Of a DNA stretch of 64,000 nucleotides, positions 14,630 through 25,379 are shown in pieces. The notes below the pieces were generated by a model. That model saw nothing but the letters and a program-made list of their open reading frames with translations. It had not been told where the DNA came from and did not search any database. The DNA comes from Vombatus ursinus (taxonomy: Eukaryota > Chordata > Mammalia > Diprotodontia > Vombatidae). Position 1 is the stretch's first letter, and every line of letters begins with the position of its first letter. The position numbers were made by a program, and so were the translations under genes. The stretch covers positions 6,606,268 to 6,670,267 of the forward strand of contig NW_020954719.1 of NCBI RefSeq assembly GCF_900497805.2. Direction: 5' to 3'.

Positions 14630-16200
14630 CAAAATTGAATATCCTCAATGGACAAATGGCCTTAGGTCAAAAAATAATTATTCTTAGGTTTAGGAAAAGA
14701 TATTCAGGTCAGAAAATACCACCTTCCTTGGAACTAGTCAACTATGACCTAAATTGTTGTCCCTGATTTTTAGTAAGCAATGAAAAACACATCTCTTATG
14801 AATTGAAATATAGACTTGGAAATGGCAATTTGTTGGAATGATCAGAGTAAAGACAGATACAAACAGAATGATGGTGATCCTCACAGAGTCAAGTAAAATG
14901 AAAGTTAGGTCAGTTTATGAAGGCATGATCAGGCCCTGAGGAAAACTAGCTTATATTGACCAAATTCACATAAGGCTGTTTTGTTTTAGAATGCCAATTT
15001 ATTCTTTTACAATTGCAGGGAGGGGAAGCATAACAATCATAATAACTGGAATATCTTCTTTCACTGGCTAGGGCATTACCTTTCCCTGAATCAAGGTACC
15101 AGGGAATCCTAGTCAATAATCTTCAGGTAATCTGGTGAAGATAAATTTTACATTAGAAAGAAAAAGGTCAGAGTGCCTTCAGTCCTGCACCAGAAAAATG
15201 GTGCCCTGCTCAGCCAACCATGGTCCAACTTTTTGTGGCAGCTGTATCATGATAAAGGAGAAGAATAATTGATAAATCAGTTGTGATGATTAAAATAACC
15301 ACTAAGAGCATACAACTGCAGAGTGAGGCACACATTTTCAGATATGGCCATGGTATTAATGAGTTTTGCTTGACTATACTTGTCATAAGGGTGGTTTTCT
15401 ACATGGGGGAAAGGGATTGATCAGTTAGTGGGTAGTGATAGAAATGTTAAAAAAAAAACCAAAACCACTAAGCAAATAAAAATACATGAACACAACATTC
15501 ACAAATACACAGAAAAAAAAAAGCAACAACAGAGAAGTTTGGAAAGGAGCACAAGAAAACTGGGTATCTGTGTTACTACCCTGTAAGATTTAATGTAAAC
15601 TTAAAAAAAGAAACTGTATGTAACAAAGATTTGGTTCTTTTTTGTTCTTTGTGTATTAACATGTTTGTGTTTGCTAATGATTATTAAGTTCATAATTTTA
15701 AAAAATTTAAAAGCATATAACCACAGTTGCTTAAAATCCATATTCATTAGATGACCAGCTGATAACTGACTGGACTCTCAAAACTGCGAATGTGATGCCT
15801 AACCAGTGGATGCAGATGTTCTCATCCCTGTGGAGACCATATCCCTCATTATAAATGAATAACTTGGCATTCTGAAACAAAGCAGGTTTATATGATTCTG
15901 GGCAATTTTTCCCCGGACCTCATCACCCCTTTGAAAAGTTGGATCTTTGGATCCAATGGCCATTATCTGTTTTCTTGACAGCCTGAGCAGAGAAACCAGG
16001 TAGTGGTCTCACAAATGTAGTCCTTTTGGGCTCTGAATATCTTTATTTCAGCTCCCATTCTTATAGATGAGTTGGGTCCCTCAGAACAAGGCTAGATCTC
16101 GTGCTTAGACTTGGAGAGATGTGAAACAGTTCTTGGCCTGTGCTGATACGATCGAGGTGCCTTTCTCAGTGAGGGGCAGTTAGCTAGTCTTACTCTTTAG
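14630..16200. other. no gene or named repeat seen
   Basis: AT-rich, ORFs short and shadow-like. Nothing recognised. Confidence 0.4.
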
Positions 16201-16209
16201 ATTTTCTGT

Positions 16210-16305
16210 CCTGTGTTCATATGTTATAGATTTAGAACTGGAAGGACCTTAGAAGTCATTTGACCCAACCTTCACATTTTACAGATTAAGAAACAGTACC
16301 AATTT
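16210..16305 (-). repeat. MIR/THER-type SINE fragment
   Basis: GATTTAGAACTGGAAGGACC with CACATTTTACAGATTAAGAA matches the old core-SINE pattern also seen at 54.4 kb. Confidence 0.5.
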
Positions 16306-16777
16306 CTATTCCTATACTCTTATGTAAAGAATCGGTCATGATTTTAACTAATTAAAATGTAGGTATAAAATCTCTCCTCTTAAACTCCAAGGTCCATAAG
16401 GGAAGGAATAAGCTTCTTTTCTTTAAGCCTTTTTTTATTCCCCAGTGTTTAACTTAGCACTCTGTACATAAGCATTTAATGTTTGTTGAATGATGACGAA
16501 CATACAAAAGAAAGGATCAGTCTAGGTAGGGCATGTTGCTCTTTACCTGCTTATAGGAACAATAACCATATGTCAGACAATAGAGATTATAAAGTCAGTA
16601 TGGATAGTTCACTCAAGAGTGTTAGGCCTGAAGTAAGTGCCCCTCTGGCAGGTCTATCTCTGTCTATAGAGTAGATTCTTTTATTAAACAAATCCATTAC
16701 TAATGAAATAAGCCTTAGTGATGATTACAGTGGAAAGAGGTATGTCACACAGTGAACCTCATTCTCTCTTAAGACAG

Positions 16778-16812
16778 GTTGCTAAGCAACATGCAGTCTG
16801 TTGCTAGGAGAC
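16778..16812. promoter_or_regulatory. RFX X-box-like pair
   Basis: GTTGCTAAGCAAC is a near-palindromic X-box (consensus GTNRCC, 0-3 spacer, RGYAAC). GTTGCTAGGAGAC follows ten bases later. Binding is inferred from motif only. Confidence 0.4.
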
Positions 16813-17543
16813 AGAACCTTGGTGGGTACTTCAGTATTCCTTTATCACTTTTGGTATCACATGACTATACTCCAGAGAATTTTGCTGCCTTGGAGAGAAA
16901 AAAAAAAAGGGTAAAGAATCAATGACATATGTAAAGGGAAGAAAGAGAGGGCCTGGGGATTAAGGGAATAAGGGCAATGGGAAGTAAAGTATTGAGATGA
17001 AAAGAAGAAAACGATCATGCTAATTTCCCTGAACAGCTCATGAGAAAACTGCAAATTGACAATGGCCTATTTTCATATTTCTTTTTATGCGTCTGTATTT
17101 TTTTAAAAGAAAGAACTTAGAGAAAGTTGTCCTTCCAGATGATATTCCTGAAGGCTTTATTTCAGAAGAATGGATATCTACTGCAATTCCTATGGTTACT
17201 ACATAATTCCAAGCACGTCTGCCAGGCTACATATTATTTAGAATACCGAAGTCCATTTTAGACTGGTGGCTCCATTTCTCACCCAAAAATAATACCCGGG
17301 GACAGGCTCCTGGCACACCAAGACAGGGCAGAATATATTTGGGTGCCCTTGTTAGAAAAATCGGGTAAATCACAGACTTTGAGGCACCAAAAAATACCTT
17401 ATCTGCTAGAAAAAGGAAAAAGGAAGAATCTGCTGTGCCCCATTTGGAGGTCTTTGTTGAATAAGAAAGGAGAAACCTGCCTGCAGTTTTCATTATGCAC
17501 TTGTGAAAGGTTGAGTTTCCTCTTTGCCTGCATTGTATTTATT

Positions 17544-17590
17544 GTTGCTAGCAACCGAGAAGCTCCCTAGTGATTGTTGCTAGGCCTTCA
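17544..17590. promoter_or_regulatory. RFX X-box-like palindrome and half-site
   Basis: GTTGCTAGCAAC is a perfect 12-bp palindrome of X-box form, followed by GTTGCTAGGCC at 17,576. Together with 16.78 kb this gives four related sites in 0.8 kb. Confidence 0.4.
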
Positions 17591-18447
17591 ATGCCTCTGT
17601 TTGCCTGAGAACTGAGTTAGTGCCAGAGACACTAGAGATAAAAATCATGGCAAAGCACCCAGTGTCAGTTATCCCCAATGGCTCGCTTATAAACAGTCCA
17701 TTCCTGGTTAAATGAAAATCAATTTAAAATGGAGGATCCTAGCAAACAGTTCATCTACAGTTTCCTTTATGGGAACTGCTAGCCATATTCCCTAAATACA
17801 GAACAGAGGAAACACTTGAGATTGGATTCATTAAAACAAGATCTGGATGCTGGCATTACTGGTTTTAAATGGATTAGAGACAGACATTAAGCATACAGGC
17901 TGATTCAGGGCTGGGGTTGGGGATGGAATTGGTCAAAATTTGCTGTTGCTTTGAGATCTTTTTAGTGGTCGCAGTAAACAAGGCTAGATCTCCCACTCAG
18001 AATTCTAAGGTTACCTCTGAAGGGGCATGGATGTCTTTTCTCTGATTATATTAACTTGAGCAAGTACTTGCCCCCATTAAACGCCAGTGATTAGTAACTC
18101 AGTTTCATTTAATCAATTAACATCCATTAGTTTTTTATAAAGTAATATTTACTACAAAGATAAAGAAGGAACAGAAGTTAAAAAATATTTCTCCCCCTAA
18201 ATGTGATAGCTACATTCTCTTGTCTATCACCTTAGTCCCTGGGAAGAGTGGGCCCAAGCTTAAAACATTTGCTACAAAGCATTTGCCTCACTAAATTTAC
18301 TTCCAAATATAGCATCTAACTGGTTGATGAGTCCATTTCTCTGCTTCTCCTAGACTGAATCAAGAAGGTACTTTTCAGGGTTTCAGAAGCTGCCCCAACC
18401 ATGCTCAGCCTTTCCAGAAATCCCCACATGGACTTGATGAGGGGGGG

Positions 18448-19393
18448 TGTTTTGGGGTGCTCCTAGATGCAGAGAGGCACCCCAAGGTGGCGGGAAAAAG
18501 CCCAGATCGCAGCGCAGATCTGCCTGAATGAATTCAACTCAGATCTTCCAGCCAGAGAAAAAGTTTATTAAAGATAAGCATATAGGCCAGACTCCAAAGG
18601 AACCCAAACATCAGTGATCTAAATGGGGGTTAAGGTGGTCAGGTGTGGCATGAGGTAGTCTCAACCTCTTGGGCATGAGGAAAGCTCAGCGTCTGAGTGG
18701 GGGCTGGGGGCTAAGGTGGTCAGGCCAGGTGATGCTCATTATGAGCAGGCATGGGGGTCTCAGCCTCTAGAGGCATGACAAGTTCCCAGCGTCAGAATGG
18801 GGCAAAGATGAGTCTTAAGTACAGAAAGACTGGGGGAGGGGTCTAGGAGTGGCCAAGCAGTTTGGGGTGAGGGGAGGCAGGGCCTAGGGAGATCTGGATG
18901 GGGGTGGCCAGCAAGCTGGGGCGAACAGAATGCCTGGGTCCTGGACCTTGTGGCACCTAGCTAGGATTAAGGGTGGGGGGGGGGGTTGGTTGGGAAAAGA
19001 AAAGGTCCAGGTGAGAATTTTCATTTGGAACGTCTGAGGGATTTGAACAGACAATGAGAATAGATAACGAAGGGAACTGGAAGGGGGAGTTTGCTTTCAA
19101 AGGGAAATAAAAGCAGTTTCAGAAACTGAAGGTTTTCCTGGGACCGGCAGACAACTGAAGCCAGGTTCTTTTTGGAGCCAGGGAAGAAAGATGCATTTGA
19201 ATAAGCTTTCAAATTGAGAGAGATAAAGTGAGTTTACAAGGAATCTAAAAGTTTTAAGGTTTTTCTGGGAATTGTAGGCAAACCTCTTCAAAGGCACTGA
19301 GAATACAAAGACCAAATTTAAAATTCTTTGCTCAAAAGGAGCNNNNNNNNNNNNNNNNNNNNNNNNNNNNNNNNNNNNNNNNNNNNNNNNNNN

Positions 19394-19440
<47 letters not shown>

Positions 19441-19459
19441 AGCTTACATTCTATCACAG
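18448..19459 (-). mobile_element. LTR-like element, antisense, containing an assembly gap
   Basis: Plus-strand left end TGTTTTGGGGTGCTCC. An AATAAA signal reads on minus at about 18,562 (plus GTTTATTAAAG). It shares the GAAAGACTGGGGGAGGGG and TCTAGGAGTGGCCAAGCAG blocks with 13.7-14.3 kb. The right end (CTATCACA) is a guess beyond the N run and poly(A). A retroviral-type fossil; no coding part seen. Confidence 0.45.
19343..19393. other. assembly gap (51 N)
   Basis: Run of N followed by 45 A at 19,394-19,438, so the gap probably reflects failure in a homopolymer. Confidence 1.
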
Positions 19460-20285
19460 GTTTCAGGTTTCCTGGACTAGAATGTAGGTCCCTTTCCAGC
19501 CACCACAATATCTAGGACCAACCATAACCCAAGGCTGTCCACAACCCAAGGGTGCCAGCTTCTTTACCCAGGACTTACCTGGAGCCAATACCCTCAACAG
19601 GATTTACAGGTTATTAACAGAGAGGGCTCTCCCAGTGACCACTCCATCTAACACTACAACTCAGGGCCTCTTTTGGCTTTATTGATGGCTTCCCCACATA
19701 TCCTGTTCTGTGGCTTATTGGTCACAACCCTAAAGTCTACTCCATCTTTTAGAATATGATTTTTATTTTAATTAAATTAACCAGTTCTGGATACCACATT
19801 TTAGGAAGTTCATTGAAAAGCTAGACTTTCTAAATACAATGTAATCATAATAACCAAGATTGACCCCAGGTAAGAATTGAGTAACATCTTCCCTTCATTT
19901 CAGAGATGGATAACTATGGATGTGGAACAGCATATAAACTGTAAGATATGATTGGTTAATTTGGTTGAACTGCTTTTCATGTCTCACTTGTTCTACAACT
20001 GCTGCTACGGGGATGAGAGACTTAAGCAGACACTGTCTCCAAAATCACTAGTTCTTGATGTGTTTGAACTTGGATTTCTGGGACTGTGTTTGGAGACCTA
20101 GGACGTGATGCTAAAGGCCTCAAGTTCCAATTGCTTGGATATTGGATATTCATATTGTTGAGATAAATGGTAGGAGTTGGAGCTTTATAATGATGTCAAA
20201 TACTGGACTAAGACTGATTCCATTTATGGTACCAGAAAGCTGTCAATGATTCTTATAGATCTATGACCATTATTGAAGGCCAGGC
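19440..20285. other. no gene or named repeat seen
   Basis: Mixed sequence without coding signal. The first twenty bases may belong to the preceding LTR-like element. Confidence 0.4.
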
Positions 20286-20289
20286 CTGA

Positions 20290-20640
20290 TTCAGGTCAGC
20301 CGGTTGCTTCAGGTACAGAATTCTAAGGAAATAAGACACTCATAGAATATCTAACAGTTAACAAAAGGAAGTTTATTCAACTGTATCATGGAAAGGATAG
20401 TCAGCAAAGATATCACATTGATTCAGCTGGCCAGTTTCCCTACTGCTGTAGTGGCTATGATAGTGTGCTGGTCAGAAGCCTGTGGGAAGAGCTCCTAACT
20501 CCTTGTGAACTGGCCTTTTGTACCTTGATCATCAGGAAGCTATGTCAATAGCCTGAGATAATTAAGTCTCAAGTAGAAATTCAGTAACTTTAAAGAAAAA
20601 ACTAGCTTAGTCTACTTTGGAAATATCACACCCTAACCCT
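20290..20640. repeat. unclassified repeat, intact copy (LTR-like)
   Basis: Shares GGAGGTTTA/GGAAGTTTATT, CATTGATTCAG, CCAGTCAGAAGCCT-like and CTCCTTGTG blocks with a second copy split between 20,940-21,120 and 24,366-24,580. A plus-strand TTTATT (AATAAA on minus) hints at an antisense LTR. A fossil; family not known. Confidence 0.45.
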
Positions 20641-20721
20641 TGGTAGAAAAATCCTAAATGTATTCCAGATGTATTCTAAATATATTCTACCATATAAATG
20701 ACATTAAAGTCATTACTAGAT

Positions 20722-20880
20722 GGTTAATCAGTCAATAAACATTTATTTAAGCACCTTCTATGTGCCAGGCACTGTGCTAAGTGCTAAGTATACAAAGGCA
20801 AAAGACAGTTCTTGTTCTCAAGGAGCTTACAGTCTAATGGGGGAGACCACATGCAAACAAGTAGGTACAAATAAGTTGTA
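20722..20880 (-). repeat. L2 3' end, antisense
   Basis: CAATAAACATTTATTTAAGC, then CTATGTGCCAGGCACTGTGC and CTCAAGGAGCTTACAGTCTA: the complement of the L2 terminus, well conserved. Confidence 0.75.
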
Positions 20881-20939
20881 TACAGAATAAATGGAAATAA
20901 TCAACAGAGGGAAGTCACTAGAATTAAGGGGGATTTGGA

Positions 20940-21120
20940 AGCTCTTATCTCTGGGAAATGAGACATTTGCTAAATACAGACCTGGAAGAGGAAAAGAAAA
21001 TTAAAACTGAAAAGTAGCAAAAGGAGGTTTACTTAGGCATGGCAGCAAAAGGATTTACAGCATTGATTCAGTTGGGCAATAGCTTCACTTTCCCAGCAGT
21101 ACCTTCTGGATGAGGATCTT
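20940..21120. repeat. unclassified repeat, second copy, left part
   Basis: Left part of the repeat at 20,290-20,640 (AAATGAGACATTTGC, GGAGGTTTACTTAGG, CATTGATTCAGTTGG). The right part resumes at 24,366 after 3.2 kb of younger insertions. Confidence 0.45.
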
Positions 21121-21261
21121 GCCTCATAACTTCACCAAAAAATTGAAACCATTAACAAAAAACTCCTTTTGTCCTCCTTATCTCATATTATTCAGACATC
21201 TTCCAATTCTATTTTCTCCTTTGACCCTCTCTTCTCCTTGCCCTGGCAAATCCTTCTGCAT

Positions 21262-22366
21262 GCATTTTTTTCTTTAAAATTTTCAAATTATTTATTTATT
21301 TTTAACATTCTTTTCTTTTTAAATTTTGAGTTCCAATTTCTTTCCCTCCCTCCCCCTTCCTCGCCCACATGCTGAGAAGGCAAGCAATATGATATTAATT
21401 ATACATGTGAAATTATGCAAAACATATTTCCACATTAATTGAGGGGATGTCTGTCAGTTGAGGAGTGGCTGAACAAGCTGTGGTATATGATTGTGAGGAA
21501 ATACTATTGTGCTATAAGAAATGACAAGCAGAATGCTCTCAGAAAAACCTGGATTTACATGAACTGATGCAAAGTGAAATGAGCAGAACCAGAGAACATT
21601 GTATACAGTAACAGCAATATAGTATGATGACCTACTGTGAATAACTTAACTATTCTCAGAAATACAATGATCCAACACAATTCTGAAGGACTTATGATGA
21701 AAGATGCTGTCCATCTCCAGAGAAAGAACTGGTGGAGCCTGAATGTAGACCAGAGATACTTTTTCTTTACTTTCATTATTTTTATTGGTTTTTTTTGTCT
21801 GTGTTTTCTTTCACAGAATGACTTACATGAAAATGTGTTTTGCATGACTATACATGTATAACCTATGTCAAACTGCTTACCTTCTTAACAAGGGAGAGAG
21901 GGAGGGAATGAGGGAAAGAGAGAATTTGGAACTTAAAATTTGAAAAAAAGATTGCTAAAATTGTTTTTACATTTGTAATAGGGAAAAATAAAATGTTAAA
22001 TTAATTTTTAAAATAAAGTCAACTTAGTCAAAGTGAAAAAAAACCCATATTTCCACATTAACTGTATTTTTAAAAAGCAAGAAAAATAAAGTGAGAAAAT
22101 TATACTTCAATTAGCATTCAGAGTTCATCAGTTCTCTCTTTGGAGGTGAATAGCATTTTTTCATTATAAGTCCTTTGTAATTGTCTTGGATCATCGTATT
22201 GATCAGAGTAGCTAAGTCTTTCACAATTTATCATCATAACAACATTGATGTTACTGTGCACACTGATCTCCCAGTTCTTCTCACTTCACTTTGCATCAGT
22301 TCATATCAGCCTTGTTACATTTTTTTTCTGAAAACATTCCTCTCATCATTTCTTTTTTTTTTCTGA
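21262..22366 (-). mobile_element. L1 3' end, split by another L1
   Basis: The 3' UTR (21,262-21,438) stops at ATATTTCCACATTAA and resumes with the same 15 bases at 22,047, running on to ORF2 3' sequence (AGTTCATCAGTTCTCTC on plus). The outer element is minus strand and 5' truncated. Confidence 0.8.
21439..22046 (+). mobile_element. nested L1, sense, with 15-bp target duplication
   Basis: Reads ORF2 C-terminus (SVEEWLNKLWY-like, then WIYMN) into a 3' UTR ending in an A-rich tail. Target duplication ATATTTCCACATTAA at 21,424-21,438 and 22,047-22,061. Younger than its minus-strand host L1. Confidence 0.8.
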
Positions 22367-22374
22367 TTCCAAAT

Positions 22375-23555
22375 TCAGTGCTTTTATTTTTTATTTTATA
22401 TTTTTATTTTTATTTATAATATTTTTATTAATTTATTTTGATTTATCAACAATCCCATAAGCTTTTGAGTTTTAAATTTTTCTCCCCTTCCCTTCCCACC
22501 TCCCTCCCCAAGACAGCACACAATCTGATATAGGCTATACATATACATTCCTATTAAACATATTTTCACATTAGACATGTTGTAAGAAAGAATTAGAACC
22601 AATAGGAGAAACCACCAGAAAGAGAAAAAGAGGAAAAAAATAGCAAACAGTATGCTTCAATCTACATTCAAACTCCATAGTTCTTTCTTTGGATGTGGAT
22701 AGCATTTTCCATCATAAGACTTTTGGAGATGTCTAGATCCTTACGTTGCTGAGAAGGGCTAAGTCTATCAACATTAGTCATTGCACAACGTGGCTGTTAC
22801 CGTATACAACATTCTCTTGGTTCTGCTCACTTCACTCAGTATCAATCCATGCAAGTCTTTCCAGGTTTTTCTGGAGTCTGCTTGTTCATCATTTCTTATA
22901 GCCCAATAGTATTCCATTATATTCATGTATCACAACTTGTTCAGCCATTCACCAATTTATGGGCATTCTCTCAATTTCCCATTCTTTGCCATCACAAAAA
23001 GAGCTGCCATAAGTATTTTTGTATGCATAGGTCCTTTTCCTTTTCCTTTGATCTCTTTGGGATACAGATCTAGTAGTGATACTGCTGATTTAGGGCCCTT
23101 TGGGCATAGTTCCAAATGGTTCTCCAGAATGGTTAGACCAGTTCACTACTCTACCAACAATCCATTAATTCATTATTTTCCCTCATTTTCTCCAGCATTT
23201 GTTATTTCTGACAGGTGTGAGGTGCTACCTCAGAGTTGTTTTAATTTGCATTTCTCTAATCAATAGTGATTTAGAGCATTTTATCACATGTCTATAGATA
23301 GCTTTTGATTTCTTCTTCTGAAAACTGCCTGTTGACATTCTTTGACCATTTATCAATTGGAGAATGGCTCTTATTTTTATAAATTTGACTTAGTTCTTTA
23401 CTCAGTATATAGTTGAGAAACAAGGCCTTTATCAGAGAAACTTGCTATAAGATTATTTTATATTACTTCATTTTCTATGATACCTTTTAGCAATATGTAG
23501 TTTCCCTGATTATCCCTTTTAATTAATTCTATTTTTGCTTTTGCTTTGTCTGAGA
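22375..23555 (-). mobile_element. L1, 3' half with internal deletion
   Basis: Minus-strand 3' UTR and ORF2 C-terminal part up to about 23,440, then a jump to endonuclease-region sequence (AGCAATATGTAGTTTCC, TTTGCTTTTGCTTTGTCTG) that also occurs at 62.2 kb. The two parts are about 2.5-3 kb apart in a full L1, so the middle is missing. Confidence 0.75.
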
Positions 23556-24365
23556 TCACCAATCTCCTGGATTATTGCAATAACTTTTTTTTTTTTTTTT
23601 TTGGTGAGGCAATTGGGGTTAAGTGGTTTGCCAAGAGTCACACAGCTAGTGAGCATTATGTGTCTGAAGCCAGATTTGATCTCATATTCTCCTGACTCCA
23701 GGGCCGGTGCTCTATCCACTTCGAATAACTTTCTAACTGGTCTCTCTTCCTCAAGACTCTTTTCATTCCAATCCATCTTCTATTCAGCTGCTGAAGTTAT
23801 TTTTCTAGAGTATAAGTCTGATGATGTAATTTCCCACTCAGTGAGTTTCACTGGTTCCCTAATACCCCTAGGATCAAATATAAATTCCTCTATTTGGCAT
23901 TTAAAACTCTTTGTAACCTGACCCCTTCCTACTTTTCTGGCTATGTTGACTTCTTTGCTGTACATCAAACATGCCACTCTATCTTCTTGTCTCTGCCTTT
24001 GCAATAGCTTGTCCCCAAGTCTTGTTGTTCTGCCTCTCACCTTTGCCTCTTCATTTTCTAGGCTGCTTTCAAGACTCAGCTCAAATACCACCTTCTATAG
24101 TAATTCTTTCCCAATCTCCCCAGATGCTAATAATGCCTTCTCTTGAATTGCCTTCCATCTATTCTGTATATATCTTGCACTTACCTAGTTACTTATATAT
24201 CATTTCCCTCATTGGAATGTAAGCTCCTTGATGGCAGGCCTGATTGAGGGTTTGGTTTTTTTTTTTGCTCTCCCCCACCCCATTTCTTTGTATCCCCAAA
24301 CTTTAACACAGATCCTGGCACATAGTCAGTGCTTAATTAATGCTTGTTGATCAATTGAATGCTTC
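23556..24365 (+). mobile_element. L2, 3' part, sense
   Basis: Runs from TCCTGGATTATTGCAATAAC through CTCAGCTCAAATACCACC and AATGTAAGCTCCTTGATGGC to CTTAATTAATGCTTGTTGAT, the L2 3' region in order. A SINE splits it near its left end. Confidence 0.8.
23585..23723 (-). mobile_element. WSINE1-type SINE inserted in L2
   Basis: A T-rich tail then TTGGTGAGGCAATTGGGGTT and CACACAGCTAGTGAGC, ending in CCGGTGCTCTATCCACTTC. AATAAC occurs on both sides (23,579-23,584 and 23,724-23,729), consistent with a short target duplication. Confidence 0.85.
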
Positions 24366-24580
24366 TGGGTTGGTCTTGTTAGCTTCCCAGTCAGAAGCCT
24401 AAGGGAAGAACTACTGACTCCTTGTGCCCTGGTTTTTTTTGTATTTAGGCCACTAGCCAAGCCTTATACCCCCTGAGCCAATTAAGTTTCGAGGACAGTT
24501 TAAATACCTTTTATGGATAAACTAGCCTGTCTTACATGGCAAATATTACTCCTATCACATCAATGAAACCACTAAATAGT
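24366..24580. repeat. unclassified repeat, second copy, right part
   Basis: Continues the copy begun at 20,940: CCAGTCAGAAGCCTAAGGG, CTCCTTGTGCCCTGG, CCAATTAAGTTTCGAGG, AAACTAGCCTGTCTTAC, in the same order as 20,450-20,640. Confidence 0.45.
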
Positions 24581-24589
24581 GACTTTGGA

Positions 24590-25010
24590 TGTATAAGTCA
24601 AGAAAGGATCCTGGAGCAAATAAAAAACAGGTTTTACTGACTTAAGATGGTAGCAGATATCACCAAGAAGTGTGAAACTGGTCCCCAGTGTGTGCAAAGA
24701 AAAGCACTTCCCAATGGTGCTTCAGATTTGATGGATATAAGTACCAGTAAAACTCTGGAGTTTGTGTGCATTGACTTTTGATTCTTGGAAGGAAATGGTA
24801 AAGATATAAATCATATTTTAATGGTGATTGATGATTTCACTTGGTATACACAACCAGGAACTAGAATGCATCAGTGTATTCCTTGCCAGGATCCATTCTG
24901 ACCAGAGACTTGGAAAGCAAGCCACTCAGAAATGTTAATTTTGGCAGTATAGAACTCTCCCTCACCCCTGGAAGAAGACTCATAGCCTTAGCATTTCAGC
25001 CATATACAAT
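24590..25010 (+). mobile_element. Ty3/gypsy-type integrase fossil
   Basis: Plus-strand segments resemble the integrase zinc-binding region and catalytic core of chromovirus/sushi-type Ty3/gypsy elements: MVADITKKCETGPQCVQRK, then TSKTLEFVCIDF, then HILMVIDDFTWYTQ, then RIHSDQ. These occur in the family's order and spacing. The copy is clearly broken, with several breaks, and old. Sequence to about 26,250 may be further remains but shows no recognisable domain. No LTR could be assigned to it. Confidence 0.65.
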
Positions 25011-25214
25011 TGAGCATATTAAAAACTCTGATACTAGAACGAAATTCTTAATGGAATCAACATGTGGTATTTTTAGTGCATGTGTACAACTCTACCATTA
25101 ATGATGTCATAGGTTTTACACTATACTTTTTTATGTTTGGGTAAGAGCTACCTTACCTATTGACTTTGCTTCAGAGTTTCAAAGAATGAAGATGATATAA
25201 ATACTCACTGCCAA

Positions 25215-25375
25215 AAAGATATGATATGACAAATATTTATTTAAGCACTTACTATGTGCCAGGCACCATGCTATTCTCCAGGGATACAAATAAGAAAAAG
25301 AAAGACAGTCTCTGCCCTCAAGGAGCTTACAATCTAACTGGGTAACATAATATACAAAATATACAAAAGGAAGCT
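25215..25375 (-). repeat. L2 3' end, antisense
   Basis: CAAATATTTATTTAAGCACT, ACTATGTGCCAGGCACC and CTCAAGGAGCTTACAATCTA: complement of the L2 terminus. Confidence 0.75.
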
Positions 25376-25379
25376 AAAA

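Noticed and set aside
23535-23921. 128-residue plus-strand ORF.
   Set aside because: Spans L1, SINE and L2 sequence; not a gene.
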